64,000 nucleotides of DNA. Origin: Acarospora socialis. Taxonomy: Eukaryota; Ascomycota; Lecanoromycetes; Acarosporales; Acarosporaceae. Where the stretch lies: the NCBI GenBank assembly GCA_025617375.2, contig JAMYGW020000005.1:1736001-1800000 (forward strand). The letters run 5' to 3'. A program made the translations under genes and the position numbers. How positions within the stretch are numbered: position 1 is the first letter of the stretch; each line of letters starts with the position of its first letter. Below are positions 1-11,935 of the stretch, one piece after another. The notes beneath the pieces are model-generated. The model had not been told where the DNA came from. It saw only the letters and a program-made list of their open reading frames with translations, and did no database searches.

Positions 1-78
1 ATTATGGTATATTCTAGGTACCGGACAGAAGCAAACGACTCTAGCTATACAGCCCATTGCCACCAAGGTTATGCTGTG

Positions 79-483
79 CCGATACCACCGCCATGAATGT
101 CATGCCGATCCTGAACTCGAGGCTCAAGTGATACTACTTGCAACTAGAAATAGTAATCTGGAAACACTGCATACTCTTCTCACACCGGGTCACCGATGTT
201 CAGGACCTTGATACTGGGATCACCCCGTGACGATTGCCATTGCAGCTTGTAAGCCTCTCCACCACCCTCTCCGCTCATGACTGGTAAGCAGCAGATGTCC
301 GCCGGTGGTGGTCATACCCACAATGGAGATCCTACTAATCAGAGCCAAGCTGGTGAGACTCTTGTAGAGAAAAGCTCACCGAGCGAAGACGCCGGGAATC
401 CTGAGCTTACCGATCTAGAGACGAGGGATGGGCCAGGGGACGGTATGGAAGCTGCAGAGAGTGTGACACTTTTGTTAGAGTAG
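79..483 (+). pseudogene. Decayed N-terminal fragment resembling arginine N-methyltransferase RMT2 (ankyrin part)
   Basis: Three neighbouring stretches in shifted frames resemble successive parts of the ankyrin-like N-terminus of fungal RMT2. The first (about 107-208) reads LEAQVILLATRNSNLETL. The second (about 190-228) reads VQDLDTGITP. The third contains IAIAAC (about 235-255). A fourth open stretch (277-483) ends in AAESVTLLLE, like the segment before the conserved NGAIWN of RMT2, and then meets a stop. RMT2 methylates the delta nitrogen of arginine in ribosomal protein Rpl12. No methyltransferase domain is visible downstream, so this is a broken 5' piece without function. The family call rests on remembered family sequences, not on an alignment. 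The order of the four pieces matches the family order, which makes chance similarity less likely. Confidence 0.45.
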
Positions 484-3400
484 GACTATCTGAAATGCCT
501 TGACTAAAACAAGACTTGGATTGTTAGTCTTGAAACTTGAGATGCCGCCCAATAGTCTGGATGGGTAAGAAGCGCTGGCAGACGAAGGCTGAGGAAGAAG
601 ACGAAGAAGGAAAATTAAAAGAAGCTGCTGCAGCGAATTTCTCAATGGAGAATGCTTGTGTGGGAGCAAGCAAAAGGTTGTCATAGCTGAAGACACTGAG
701 GTCATAAAATGTCCAAGGCCGAGGCCAATTGTCAGATGTCGTGGCACACTGTAGATAAGTATCCATATAAACAGTTCTACAGTGCATATTAAATTCTCTA
801 TTCAATTGTATATTTGTGCTCTATCGCTCCTAGAGTACTTGAGTGATTTAAAAACTGGCGTTAAATCTATCCAAATTGTTGATGTTATATACTGATCTTT
901 CAGCAAAATCCAGATGTCGAACAACTGATTCCGCTAGAGTGTGCCACGAAATCTGACAATTGGCCTCGGGCTTGATATCTGGTCAGGAGGCCACTACATT
1001 GCAATCACACCTGATGTTACAGGCGAAGCATATCTGTAGTCACAGCTTACTTTACGCTTAACTAATTTACTCGATGAAAGTAACGATGGCATGAAGATGG
1101 CAGGACGGACAGATAGCATGCAGCGAACAGCAGAACTTTTAATTCCAACCACAGACCTCTGTATTCTACAAACAGGCCATAGCATGGTTTCATTTCTTCT
1201 AATTCAAGCCATCTCTTCAAAGGGACCCACGACACCATAAAAACAATGGTTTTCGAGCTCTACGTCAATCAAATCCCCAGCTTCACTGGTGCATCGACGC
1301 CAAAGACCCTCACCGCTTCTATCAAATCTTTTCATCTCTAGCAATCCTCCCTCACTAACAATTCGCCTCAAGAACTCCCATGAAACCCCCTGGATGCTTT
1401 CCGGTGCTGAGCGTACTCAATAAAGAGGTCGAGTTTGCCTTGATAACGATGGTATGTATTTCCGGCGGAAGGCTGTATCATGAGCATATCAATTAGGACT
1501 AGGCCACAATGGTGGTGTCGATTCGATCTCCGGATCTAACCTGGTGCCACAGGGAAACGATCGTGCGAGGAAGGCATTGAAGCTGGAGTAACATGGCATG
1601 AACACGCATCAGACTTATAATTAAACATCACGTAAAACAGAATCATCGAGCCAACTCATTAGCCCTTATCGTGAAGAGATCGACAGTCTGTTTGGGAACC
1701 AATGACTGATCTCCAAACCAATCACCTCAGGTCCTGTTGTCTTCCCAGTCAGAATTTTCATGAGACCTTTTCGTCGTGTAGAATTATTCTTGTTGAAGTG
1801 AGGGGTTTCTCTAGGGTTTTCAGCCCTAGCGTCAGACTTCTTTATGTTACATCAATCCGCTTAATCAGCATGCTCAAAGGTTATGATTCACACCTTCTGC
1901 AAGTTCTAATTGAGCCTTTAAGACTTCTAATATCGAGCAAGTCTAGATTTTCACTTTCGACAATTCTATACAAGGTCGAAAATATGGGACCTGTTAAAGT
2001 CTGGTCGCGCAGCTGGATAAGCAGCTATACTACGCATGCGGCTGAGGCCTGAAAATATGTTAGCCCCTATCTATACAAACAAACATAAAGTTTCTGACTG
2101 CCAGAAGCTTAAGATTTTCAATCACAGCGCTGCCAAGACTTTCTGGCATTAGTGGGAGGCTAATAACACTTGAGGTTGAATGTTGGAGAAACTACCAGGT
2201 AGTGAGCGCCTTGAAGATACTCTAAATAACGGCAGATATCCGTAACATACTACAGTTATAGGGCATTTTCTGCAAAGCTGATTCGAGGTCCTGCTGCAGC
2301 CTGGAATTCTTAGCTTGTCGCTAACCGTATTTTCAACAAGCTCTCGGCCTTACCGCACGCAACGGATGCGCCATCTTATACCATCCTACCATAAAGTCGC
2401 CCGTCGGTGAAAGGGGACATTTCATCCTGTTGTTAGCCCTGTGGTTGGAAAACTCAACAGATGGATAGGTGTACTTGAACAATTTTTACCATGATTAGTA
2501 CATCATCTAAATTTTAGATGGAGTCGTGCTTGAAGTGCCAGATCTGCCATTCAACATCTTCAGTTCTCTTTCCATTGGTATACAGCCCCGTAAATAAGGC
2601 TGTCGAGTGTAAGACATTGGTCTAGCCTTATTCCGCCTTTCAGAACATTGGTCTGCCTCGGCTGATTAAGGTACTCACCACCTCTCACTTCGGGCTACCG
2701 CTACCTTAATTAGGTAGGATGATAAACCCGCCTGCTTCTGGAATGTAACCAATCGTGTCATCCCGCCTCCCATGGCACGTTCCGCTCCGCTAGGGCTGTC
2801 GCGCCAAGGACAACCATGTGCAATCTGGAATCAGGTTCGACGAAGATCGCCACGCGCCTATAGTTCGAGTACCTACGGGACTGAGTTCTCCAGGACTTCC
2901 TCTGATACTCGCACCCCTTAAGAACCTTGTCGAAAGCCATATGGAAACTGCATGGTGCACATCTGGCGTGCCGGGAATGGTGTCTGCACTAACCCAGTGA
3001 CCACGGACTCTGCCCGTTGTCGAAAGATATGAGATATCACTAAAATCTCGCTTCTTACGGACGGTTTGCTAGGTACCTATGTAAGGTAGTATTTAGTGGC
3101 GGTCACTTGGCAAGGCTCACAATGGGCAGGTCATCTGCAGAGGCTTACTTGGTCGTGATGGATAAGATAAGCGTACCGTATCCCCTCACCCCTCCCGAAC
3201 CGTACGTATCAGACGTAGTTTATGCCTACAGCAAAACAGAGCACTTAGGCACAGAATATCCTGAGGAACTAGAATTTATGAAAGGACTACTGCTTATCAC
3301 GTCTCTCAAAATCTGGTCAAGGCATATACTCCGCTTGCGGTACGTCCGGAAACTGACTTCTACCTAGGGTAACTCTCCGTAAAAGCCGTCCTTACTAGTA

Positions 3401-3815
3401 ACGAGTACGAGTCGGTGGACCTAAGATCCAAGCTGCGTCTGTCTCGCTTAAACTGACGTGAGAAAAGGAGGCATCGTCACATCGTGGACTACAAGTGCTT
3501 TTACGTGCTCTTACGGCTGACCGCTGGCGCCGGTACCTTGATTATCTGCGAACCAAAAGTGATGGCGATGAGTCAGGCCCAGGGGCACACGATGCATTCA
3601 AAGTTAAAACATGCCAAGCAGCGACTGAGGCTACAGGCTCTTCAGTGAGCTGAAGCTACCTACCTAACTTAGTGCAGATACCCAGCTGGAGGCCAATCGT
3701 ATATAGGGTAAAGCTAGGTCAGGTTGTGCTATAGCAGGTCCCCAGCCTGTTTGCTTCTGGAAAAGGTGCATGCTCTGTACACAATATATATCAAAGCGTT
3801 TACTTGGTGTAAAAC
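484..3815. other. Gene-poor interval, no convincing gene
   Basis: Only short open frames occur here (for example 1702-2052 and 3107-3367 on the plus strand). I recognise no domain, intron pattern or signal peptide in any of them. Base composition is ordinary and CpG is present, unlike the block that starts at 6784. Confidence 0.6.
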
Positions 3816-5738
3816 ATGTACACTCCGCCAAGTTCGAGTGAGATGACAACACCACAGCCACGACAACGGCTCGGTTCAGCGTGTGAAGAGTGTCGAAGAA
3901 GGAAACTACGCTGCGATGGGAAGAAACCGCAATGCGGGAATTGTTTCGATTCTATGGTTCAATGTGTTACCGTTGCGTCTCGATCACAAAGGGGCCCTAG
4001 AAGGGGTCACTTGAAAGCTCTCCAGAATAGAATAGATATGTATAAATATATATATTGAGACATTAAAGGCGGTGCTTTGGATCATCAAGCTAATACATCA
4101 TGGATTGCAGCGACGCTTGAACATGGCCTTTTGGAACAGCAGCAGAACGGCTTTTTTCCTGATTTGCAGTGCTTGAATGTCTTGGATGTACCTACGATTG
4201 ACAGTCTTCTCGATGTCGACCAGTCGACCGCATCGCCCAGCACGTCGGATCCAACCGCCGAAATCCATCCAATCGATCTTCCTTTGAATAGCGGAATATC
4301 CAAATCGGTAGAACCTCCAGCAACCTTCTATATATCCAATCTATTACGGACAGACCTGTATGTGGTCAGATGACGGTTCTTCATCAGTGCATGGAATTCG
4401 CAACTGATATGATGCAGGGAGCAGCTGTATTTCGACAGATCACACCCATTTGTTCCGATCCTGCACCAACGGCGGTATTTCTCTTGGGCTCGATCACCCA
4501 CGAAAAACGAATCACAGACCTGTCTGCAGTACGCCATGTGGACCCTAGCAGCATCCTTGTCGGCGCAGCTGCAGAACATCCGAGATTCCTTGTACGAATG
4601 CACCAGAAGGTTGCTCGATTCCTTGGAATCCAAAGACACCAACATGGACTTCACCGACATTGAGCACGTCCAGGCCAGGGTTTTGCTACTGATTTATGAT
4701 TTTATGCGCACGAATCACCAACGAGGCTGGATGAGCGCAGGCCGCTGTTTCCGGCTGCTCCAGCTAATGAGGCTTTATGAAATTGACGCACCTGACACGG
4801 TAGCGAGGCAGAACAACGCAATCGAACCGGAAAGCTGGATCAGGACGGAAGAGAAAAGAAGGACTTTCTGGATGGCCTACACTCTCGATCGTTTCATCAG
4901 CATTCGTCATGATTGGCCGTTGACTTTGAACGAGCAGGTTGTAAATGTACCATCTCTTGGTTTTCCAGCGTACCACTGACGATGAATACCAGATCTCCAC
5001 CCGTCTCCCCGCCCCCGAAGAGGAGTTTCAGAGCGGTCAGGGTGTGCAGATGGGCTTTCTGTCAGAAGTCATCACTTCGGTCGACCAAACCGCCTTTTCT
5101 CCATTTACGGAGTCGATCATCTTGGCTACCATCTGTGGCCGTGCTCTCTCTCACCGACAGCAATCGGTAGTAGAGCACGTCTACAGCAACGTTCCTCAGC
5201 ACTTCTGGGATCGTCACGAGTGGCTCGACACGACCTTGAAGACAAGAGCAAAGAGCTTGCGGATGAATTATCCTCCCCCAACACAACACGCCGACTGCAT
5301 GCTCCTGTTTACGAGCATGGTGGCGCAGATGACGGTACTCTACCTCTGTAAAGTCATGGGCTCTATGTCTTGGGAGACGGACGAGTACCGAAATGCCATC
5401 GCAGAGTTCAATCAGCGATCATTGCTGGCAGCCCAGGAGATTGTCAATTTAACAAGATCGCTGTCGCATCTGAGTTACTTCAAAGTAAGTGCTCGCACGC
5501 ACTTGATGTTCTCTCCCTGATCTACGCGTCGTGGTTCTGATTCGAAACTCAGGCCCATCCCTTCACGCCGCTCCCGCTCGTTTTGTGTGCGGATTTCTTC
5601 AACACACATCGCTATCTTGATGAGTCGGTCGCGATGCAAGTTCAAGAGGTCTTGGAGGCGTTGAGAGACCTCACAAGTGTCAATAATCTGGCGCAGGATT
5701 ATCTGTACTACCAGGATGTAGGGAATATGTTAGGCTAG
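3816..5738 (+). CDS. Zn2Cys6 fungal transcription factor, with an in-frame stop in the linker
   Basis: Proposed exons are 3816-4357, 4418-4940, 4993-5484 and 5553-5738. The start could also be the ATG at 3843. The N-terminus has a complete Zn2Cys6 DNA-binding cluster with spacing C-x2-C-x6-C-x6-C-x2-C-x6-C (CEECRRRKLRCDGKKPQC and onward). The middle homology region of the fungal-specific transcription factor family follows; RSHPFVPILHQRRYF and LQYAMWTLAAS are typical. The three introns keep frame and join conserved text cleanly. Oddity: a TGA at 4056-4058 lies in frame between the zinc cluster and the rest. No intron of usable length removes it, because the nearest GT and AG pairs leave only 20-29 bp. 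Either the gene is inactivated or there is a sequence error. It may once have regulated the cluster beyond the transposon block; that is inference. Confidence 0.75.
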
Positions 5739-6783
5739 TCCTAAATTTAAGATCTTATATAGTTGGCCGCCGTGGTTGATTCCTACTTGCTCTCAATATT
5801 TGCAAAAGACTGCCAAAACTCGCATGAGTAATTTTGAATGATATTGAAAATTGACGTTCCTCAGGGCTGACTGGGAAAAGACAACGATAGATCTTCAATT
5901 CCAAAGACCCCATGACTACACCTTTACTATACAAATACCCTGGTGAAGGTACTACGTGGCAAATCGACGGTCTTCTCACACGACCCAAGGTACTCGTAGA
6001 TTCTCATCTTCGGAATACCTTTGTTTTGGTATACGAGTTGAGGATTGTGTGTTACCTTCCAGCCTCACTGTCAAACTTCATCAGCTTCAGTCCTTTCCGT
6101 TCAAAGCTTCATTCTACTGGAATCGAAGCTTCTGGAGGATGTGTCTGCCCCTGCGCCGGCCATCGTACAAGGCTCACGGTACTTGAAGTATCGTGATATA
6201 ATTGGCGCGGCTCTCGAGACTCAGCCTTGCTCGTGTTTAATTTTAGGTACTCCGCTACCGTCACTGTGTTGCTGAAGCGATTGAAGGCACTCATGTTGTG
6301 CTTACCTTAGAGCGACTGCTACGCTGTCCTCGAGGCGGCCGTAGCATCAGCGTAGCTTCCGTAGTAGGTGGGAGGATCATAAGGCGTACGCGGCCCTATA
6401 GATAGTCCACTTAATCAAATTTCATCAGAAAGAGCTTTACTAGCAGCGAACATACATAGTACACAACACTAGAAATTTGATACGGTGTATCTCAAAGAAC
6501 ACCGCTGAGGAGATTCTTGCTGTAGTAGCACTTGTTGCACACTTTCGCTGGTACTTTTCGGCTCAATCCGAACCTGAGAGGGCATATTGACGAGCGTGGC
6601 CCAGTCCCGAGAGAGAACTCCGACAAGAAACTCCGACTTGAGGCTCCGAAGTCACCTTGGACCTAACCTCATATGAGCCTTTGTGGATTCCTGGAAGAGA
6701 CGTTTAAATCGTTGTTGATGGAAAGCAAGTGACAGATCGGATCTGCCTTTTAGATAAGCCTGTCGGACAAAGTACTCCATGTA
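5739..6783. other. Intergenic interval up to the transposon target site
   Basis: Open frames on both strands here (5755-6294) overlap one another and show no recognisable domain. The interval ends at the TA dinucleotide (6782-6783) that flanks the Fot1/pogo-like element. Confidence 0.55.
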
Positions 6784-6838
6784 ACGTAGGTTATAAATAA
6801 GCAAGCATGACACCTCAGCGAATAGGGGTAAATTTGTA
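6784..6838 (+). repeat. Left terminal inverted repeat of the Fot1/pogo-like element
   Basis: It begins ACGTAGGTTATAAATAAGC and is preceded by TA. Over 55 bp it matches the reverse complement of the right end, with four differences at positions 37, 43, 45 and 53. In all four the left copy has G where the right copy, read in the same sense, has A. Confidence 0.92.
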
Positions 6839-7345
6839 GATAGCTTCTAGATAGAAATTACATACAAATCATTAGGCAATTCAATCTTCCAAGCATCAAT
6901 TGTGATACTAATGATTAAAAAAGACAGTCATGAACAGAAGAAGATGATTTGAAAGACATTGAATGACATCAAAATTCACAAATATAAGACTTTAATCTCA
7001 GCAGCAAGAGCACATGATCTATCTGTTTTAATTTTAACACATTGTTTTTGAGATTGTCAGAACTGTGTGACTGCTCAATCATGATGATGACTTTTAAAGT
7101 CAATTGAGAAGAAAACTATATGCAAATAAATGAAACATCTCTGTTGTCTAGAAAGTTCACTGAATTATGAAATTCTTTGTGATATGATGATTATGATGTT
7201 AAAAACACAAATTTCATTTAATAAGATCTCTTTCATGAGTGTCAATTGAACACAAAACTTCATGACACAATATTCAGTTTTAAAAGCAAGAAAAACTCAA
7301 ATTTTAGAATGAAATTGACAGTTAAAAATGTTGAGATCTGTCATA

Positions 7346-7696
7346 TGTTACAGCCATACTCAGAGAGATAGAGCACAGACTGACTTATACACAAGAAAAG
7401 CATTTAACAGATTGTCTGTCAAGCAGAAGTCATGTGACATCTCAATATGCTTAATGATGAGTTTGACAAGCAAACTTAATGAGTTGCATAAACAAGTCAG
7501 CTTAACAGACTCAACAACAAGATCAGTGAGCAGACTCAGTATATAGTCACAGTCATTTCTCTTATGAAAAGAATCATGTTTAACTTAAATAATAATTTAA
7601 GAATTAAAGATCAGAATCATTTCAGATCAGCTTTTATATTTATAAGTATAAATTTTTTGTTCTTATATGAGAGAAATCTTTCATAAGAACATTACA
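7346..7696 (+). repeat. 5' LTR of Gypsy A
   Basis: 351 bp, homologous along its whole length and in the same orientation to 29323-29673. It starts TGTTAC and ends ATTACA. The target duplication TCATA lies immediately upstream. Confidence 0.9.
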
Positions 7697-10516
7697 CTTT
7701 GAACACTCTTACAATATAAAAAGTATGATGTCTAATATACAGAAAAACATCTCAATTTTGTTTTTAAGATAAATTTAAGTAAACTCATCTTTATTATCTA
7801 CTTCAAATAGAATGACAGCACAATTAACAATAATGTTAACTTAAGTTATACAATTATCTCTGAGTGCATCAAAGATACAGATATTAAATATCTTTGATGA
7901 AGAATAAAAAAAGTTGTGAGTCTTTGTGATTAAACTCAATCTATACATTGAATTCAATCAATTAAAGTTTTAAATCAATCAAGAAAAGATGTTGTTTGCA
8001 ACAATTTATTTAATGAATGCAGTCTTTAATTGAATTAATCTCAAGCTACATGAGTTTTTAGAAAAGAAATATGAAGAATGCAACAACAATACAAAATTCA
8101 TGTTCAACAACTATAATCAGTTCAAGAAAAAACTGAGAAAAGTCTTCAGAGTAATTGATGAAGAAAAAACAGCAAAAAAACAGATTTACATTTTATAACA
8201 GAGTAAATCAACAACAATATACATCACAGAGTTTCAGCAGTTAGCAGTACTTATTAGATGAGATGATAAAGCACTTATTTATCAGTATTATTGTGAATTG
8301 AGAAAGTTCATCAAAGATAAAATAGCTCAAGCAAAATAATCAGACAATCTTCAGAAAATGATCAATCTGAGTATTAACATTGATAATTGTCAATGAAAGC
8401 ATCAAATAAAACACAAAAAATATTGAATATCATTTATGATAAAAGATCAAGAATAAAGCTTCTGATCATAAACAAAGAGATATATTTTATTGATACAATA
8501 TAAAAAGACAAACTCTATGAATCTCAATGCAATCAAGAAATAATGTCAAAAATCATAAAAAACTAAATGAACAGAGTCTGAATGCTGAACAAAGTGATTC
8601 AATAAGTCTTAGATGACATTGCAAAACAAGATGTGAATGTATTATAACTATGAAAAATTTAAATATCTTATTTAAGAATGCAACAGATTCTGAATGAATA
8701 AAAAAGATATTGTAGCAATAATGATTAAAACAAAAGCAAAGAAATCAAACATAATGCATAATGTTCTGAGCTGAACAGTCTGTTATGATGATCTGTGCTG
8801 AGTACACATGAGTGACAAAAATGAAGTTGAATAATACTCACAGAAATCAAAAAAAAAAAACAAAGACAGATGTAACAGATCAATTTATAAGAAAGAATTA
8901 ATTATTCTCATCAAGAAAGAAGATCTTAATGTTGAGATTAAAGAAACTGATGCTTAAAAACTCAAATAAAAAAAGATTATAGTGATAACATCTGACAAGC
9001 ACTGAATTCAAACACAGATCAGAAAGAAATTAATGAATGAGATATTAATATAAAATTAAAAACAACATATCAGCACTCAGAAAATCCATGCAGAGTATTA
9101 AGAGAAGAAAAGCTTCAGTTTAAAAAGCAAGAGCTTGAATAAGAAATACAAATCAAAAAATAAAAAGTGCAACACAAGAATGCAGAAGAACAAAAAACAT
9201 ATAATTAGTTAGAGAAGTTGATGATAGCTGTTAAAGATAAATGTCTCAGCAGTAACAATACAACATTGTTTAAATTTCTTGTGTGAAGAACAAAGAGTCA
9301 CAAGATCAAAATATATTTACTTAAAAAATATATTATGCAGAATAAAGACAGATAAATCTTCAGTGAAGAATATATGTTATTTAAATTTCTGCAAAGAATA
9401 AAAGTCTTTGAGAGTCAGTTGCAGATGAAATACAATTAGTATGAATCTCAATTACACTCAGAAAAATACATTGAGCAGTACAGTTTAAAATATGTGAATT
9501 TTATGATCAGAAAAAAACTCAGATAATTTTAAGAACTTTGAAGATGAGCTGAACAATTAAATGAGTCAAAAAACAAAAAGCTTTCTTAACAAAACTAAAG
9601 AACAAGAAGCTAGTGATATTTCAAAGAAATGACAGTGATCATCAAATATGAATTTAAATTGAAATCAACAAACATCAAATTAATGCATTAATGAATTTCA
9701 GAATAAACAGTAATGTTATGAATTATAGAATCATTAAGATGTTGAAATTAGTGATATAATGAGTGTGCTGTTTATTCAACATATAAATAATTAATAAAGT
9801 CATGAAAAGAATAGAAGAGAAAGTCTGTGTGAAAGTCTCAATTCTTGAAAATTCACAAGAGATAACATTTGATGTTATAGAGTCAATGAAATACAACACA
9901 GTATTAAAGATGTCTTGATTATGTAGAAGAAATTTAAAGATTGACTGAATTATAAAAGAAATATGTGCAGTAAAAGACACATATAAGATTCTCAAACAAT
10001 CAGAAATGAACTTATCAAAGCATAAATCATGAAATCATAAGATACTGTTATTAAACAGAAAGTAATTTAAGTGAATGTCATTATATTCAATGAGTGAAAA
10101 TCAACTCAAGAAAGTTAAAACTTATTTTGATGAGAATCTTAAAAGAAAATTCATAAAATCATTAAAATTATCAGCAGAATATTCAATTCTGTTCATGTTA
10201 AAGAAAAATGACAAGAAATAATTATGTGTCAATTACAGACAACTTAACAAGATAACTCATTAAGACAGTTATTCTCTATCATTAATAGAAGAGTTGCAAG
10301 ATCAGTTAAACAAAGCAAAATGATTTACAAGCTTAAATCTCAAAAAGATCTATTACTGAGTCAGAATGAAAGAAGACAAAGAATGAAAAACAGTATTTTA
10401 AATGTGATATGAATGATTATGACAAGTACACTTATCACATTTTGAATAAGATTTCATTACAAAACAGTCAATGTCACAACTGACAAAATAGTCACAAAGA
10501 AATAAAATGAGTGCAT

Positions 10517-10736
10517 TACTGAATCTATTGAAAGATAAAAAAAATACTTGTACTATACTGCTGACTAACTGTCTATCTAGTGAAATATACATCATTGACT
10601 TAACTGTGATTGACATAAATTGTAAAGATTGTCTATTCACATACTCTGTCATGCAGACTATATGAATAATGAGTAATTTTTGATGTTAATTTCAACTAAA
10701 ACTATAAAAGCAGTTAGAACACTGCACTTCTTAACA
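10517..10736 (-). repeat. 3' (left) LTR of Copia E/D
   Basis: 220 bp, same family and orientation as 28966-29185 and 27772-27990. The TGCAT duplication lies immediately to its left. Confidence 0.85.
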
Positions 10737-11411
10737 CTCTTACTTGATGATACTGCATCTATTGACTTTCATTAACAGTAAGTCTCAGTTATTCAACAAA
10801 ATACTTAAAGATTCATTTAAATAAAAACTTAATTAGTTCATCAGTCATCATGTTTTGACTGAGCACAAAGTTCACATCAATCTGATTTTGCTTGTGTAAA
10901 TTACAGATATGATGATAAACAATATTAATGTACTTTGATTACTCATGCACATATGCATTCTTAATCAGAGTCAAAACAATCTGATTGTTTTTCTTAAGCT
11001 GAAGAAATGAGACTGTTCAATGAGCTTTATTCTTTTTAATGTTTACACAGTATGAATTGTCTTCAAAATACTTATTCATATTTATGTTTCACAGCATCTG
11101 TATAAGTCAGACTTCAGTTTTTGCATATATTGACATAATTATGTATTCAGTTTCTGTAAGTAAAATGACAACAGACTTCTGTTTTTAACTTGTTTATGAT
11201 ATTGATTCATCTTTAAGTATATACACATATCTCAGAATTGACTTTCAATCTTGTTTATCTGATGTATAGTTGAAGTAAGAGTATTCAAGTATGAGTTGAC
11301 TTTCATTGAGTTTGTATACAATGTCAAAATTAATGATTAATCTTACATATTACAGTAATTTCTTAAACACATGTTCATGATGTTCTGCAAGATCACTAAA
11401 ATATTGACTTA

Positions 11412-11621
11412 TGTTGAGAAGTGCAGTGTTTTAACTGCTTTCATAGTTTTAGTTAAAACTAACATCAAAAGTTACTCATTATTCATATAGTCTGTATGAC
11501 AGAGCATGTGAATAGACAATCTTTACAACTTATATTGATCATAGTTAAGTCAACAGTGTATATTTCACTAAATAGACAGTTAGTCAGCAGTATAGCATGA
11601 ATATTCTTTTATTTCTCAATA
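11412..11621 (+). repeat. 5' LTR of Copia C
   Basis: 210 bp, TGTTGAGAAG at the start and TCAATA at the end, preceded by the target duplication ACTTA. The leader begins AATTATGAG. Confidence 0.9.
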
Positions 11622-11689
11622 AATTATGAGTTCAGATTAGCAAGAAGCTTCTTAAAAAAAGTGCATACTGTTTTAATATCTTGACAGCT

Positions 11690-11935
11690 TGATACAGAAG
11701 CTCAAAGATTGAGCAAAACAAACATTACTGATCATCAATACAGAGCTTTAAAATTGAGTAAAACAATATTTTTAACAGTTTAATATGAAATCAAAACAAA
11801 CACTCTCAGTCATTAATACAGAGCTCAAAGATTGAGCAAAATGACATTCTTGACACTCAATATAAAACTTTAAGATTGAGCAAAATGAAACTTATTGACA
11901 ACTTAATATAATGCTCAACAGTTAAGCAAACAAGC
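11690..11935 (+). repeat. Tandem repeats in the leader of Copia C
   Basis: Imperfect units of about 50 bp, each built around AGAGCTCAAAGATTGAGCAA-like text, repeat four to five times between the 5' LTR and gag. Equivalent arrays occur in Copia D and E. Confidence 0.7.

Noticed and set aside
1702-2052. 116-codon plus-strand open frame as a gene
   Set aside because: Composition is not protein-like, and no motif, splice structure or recognisable similarity was found.
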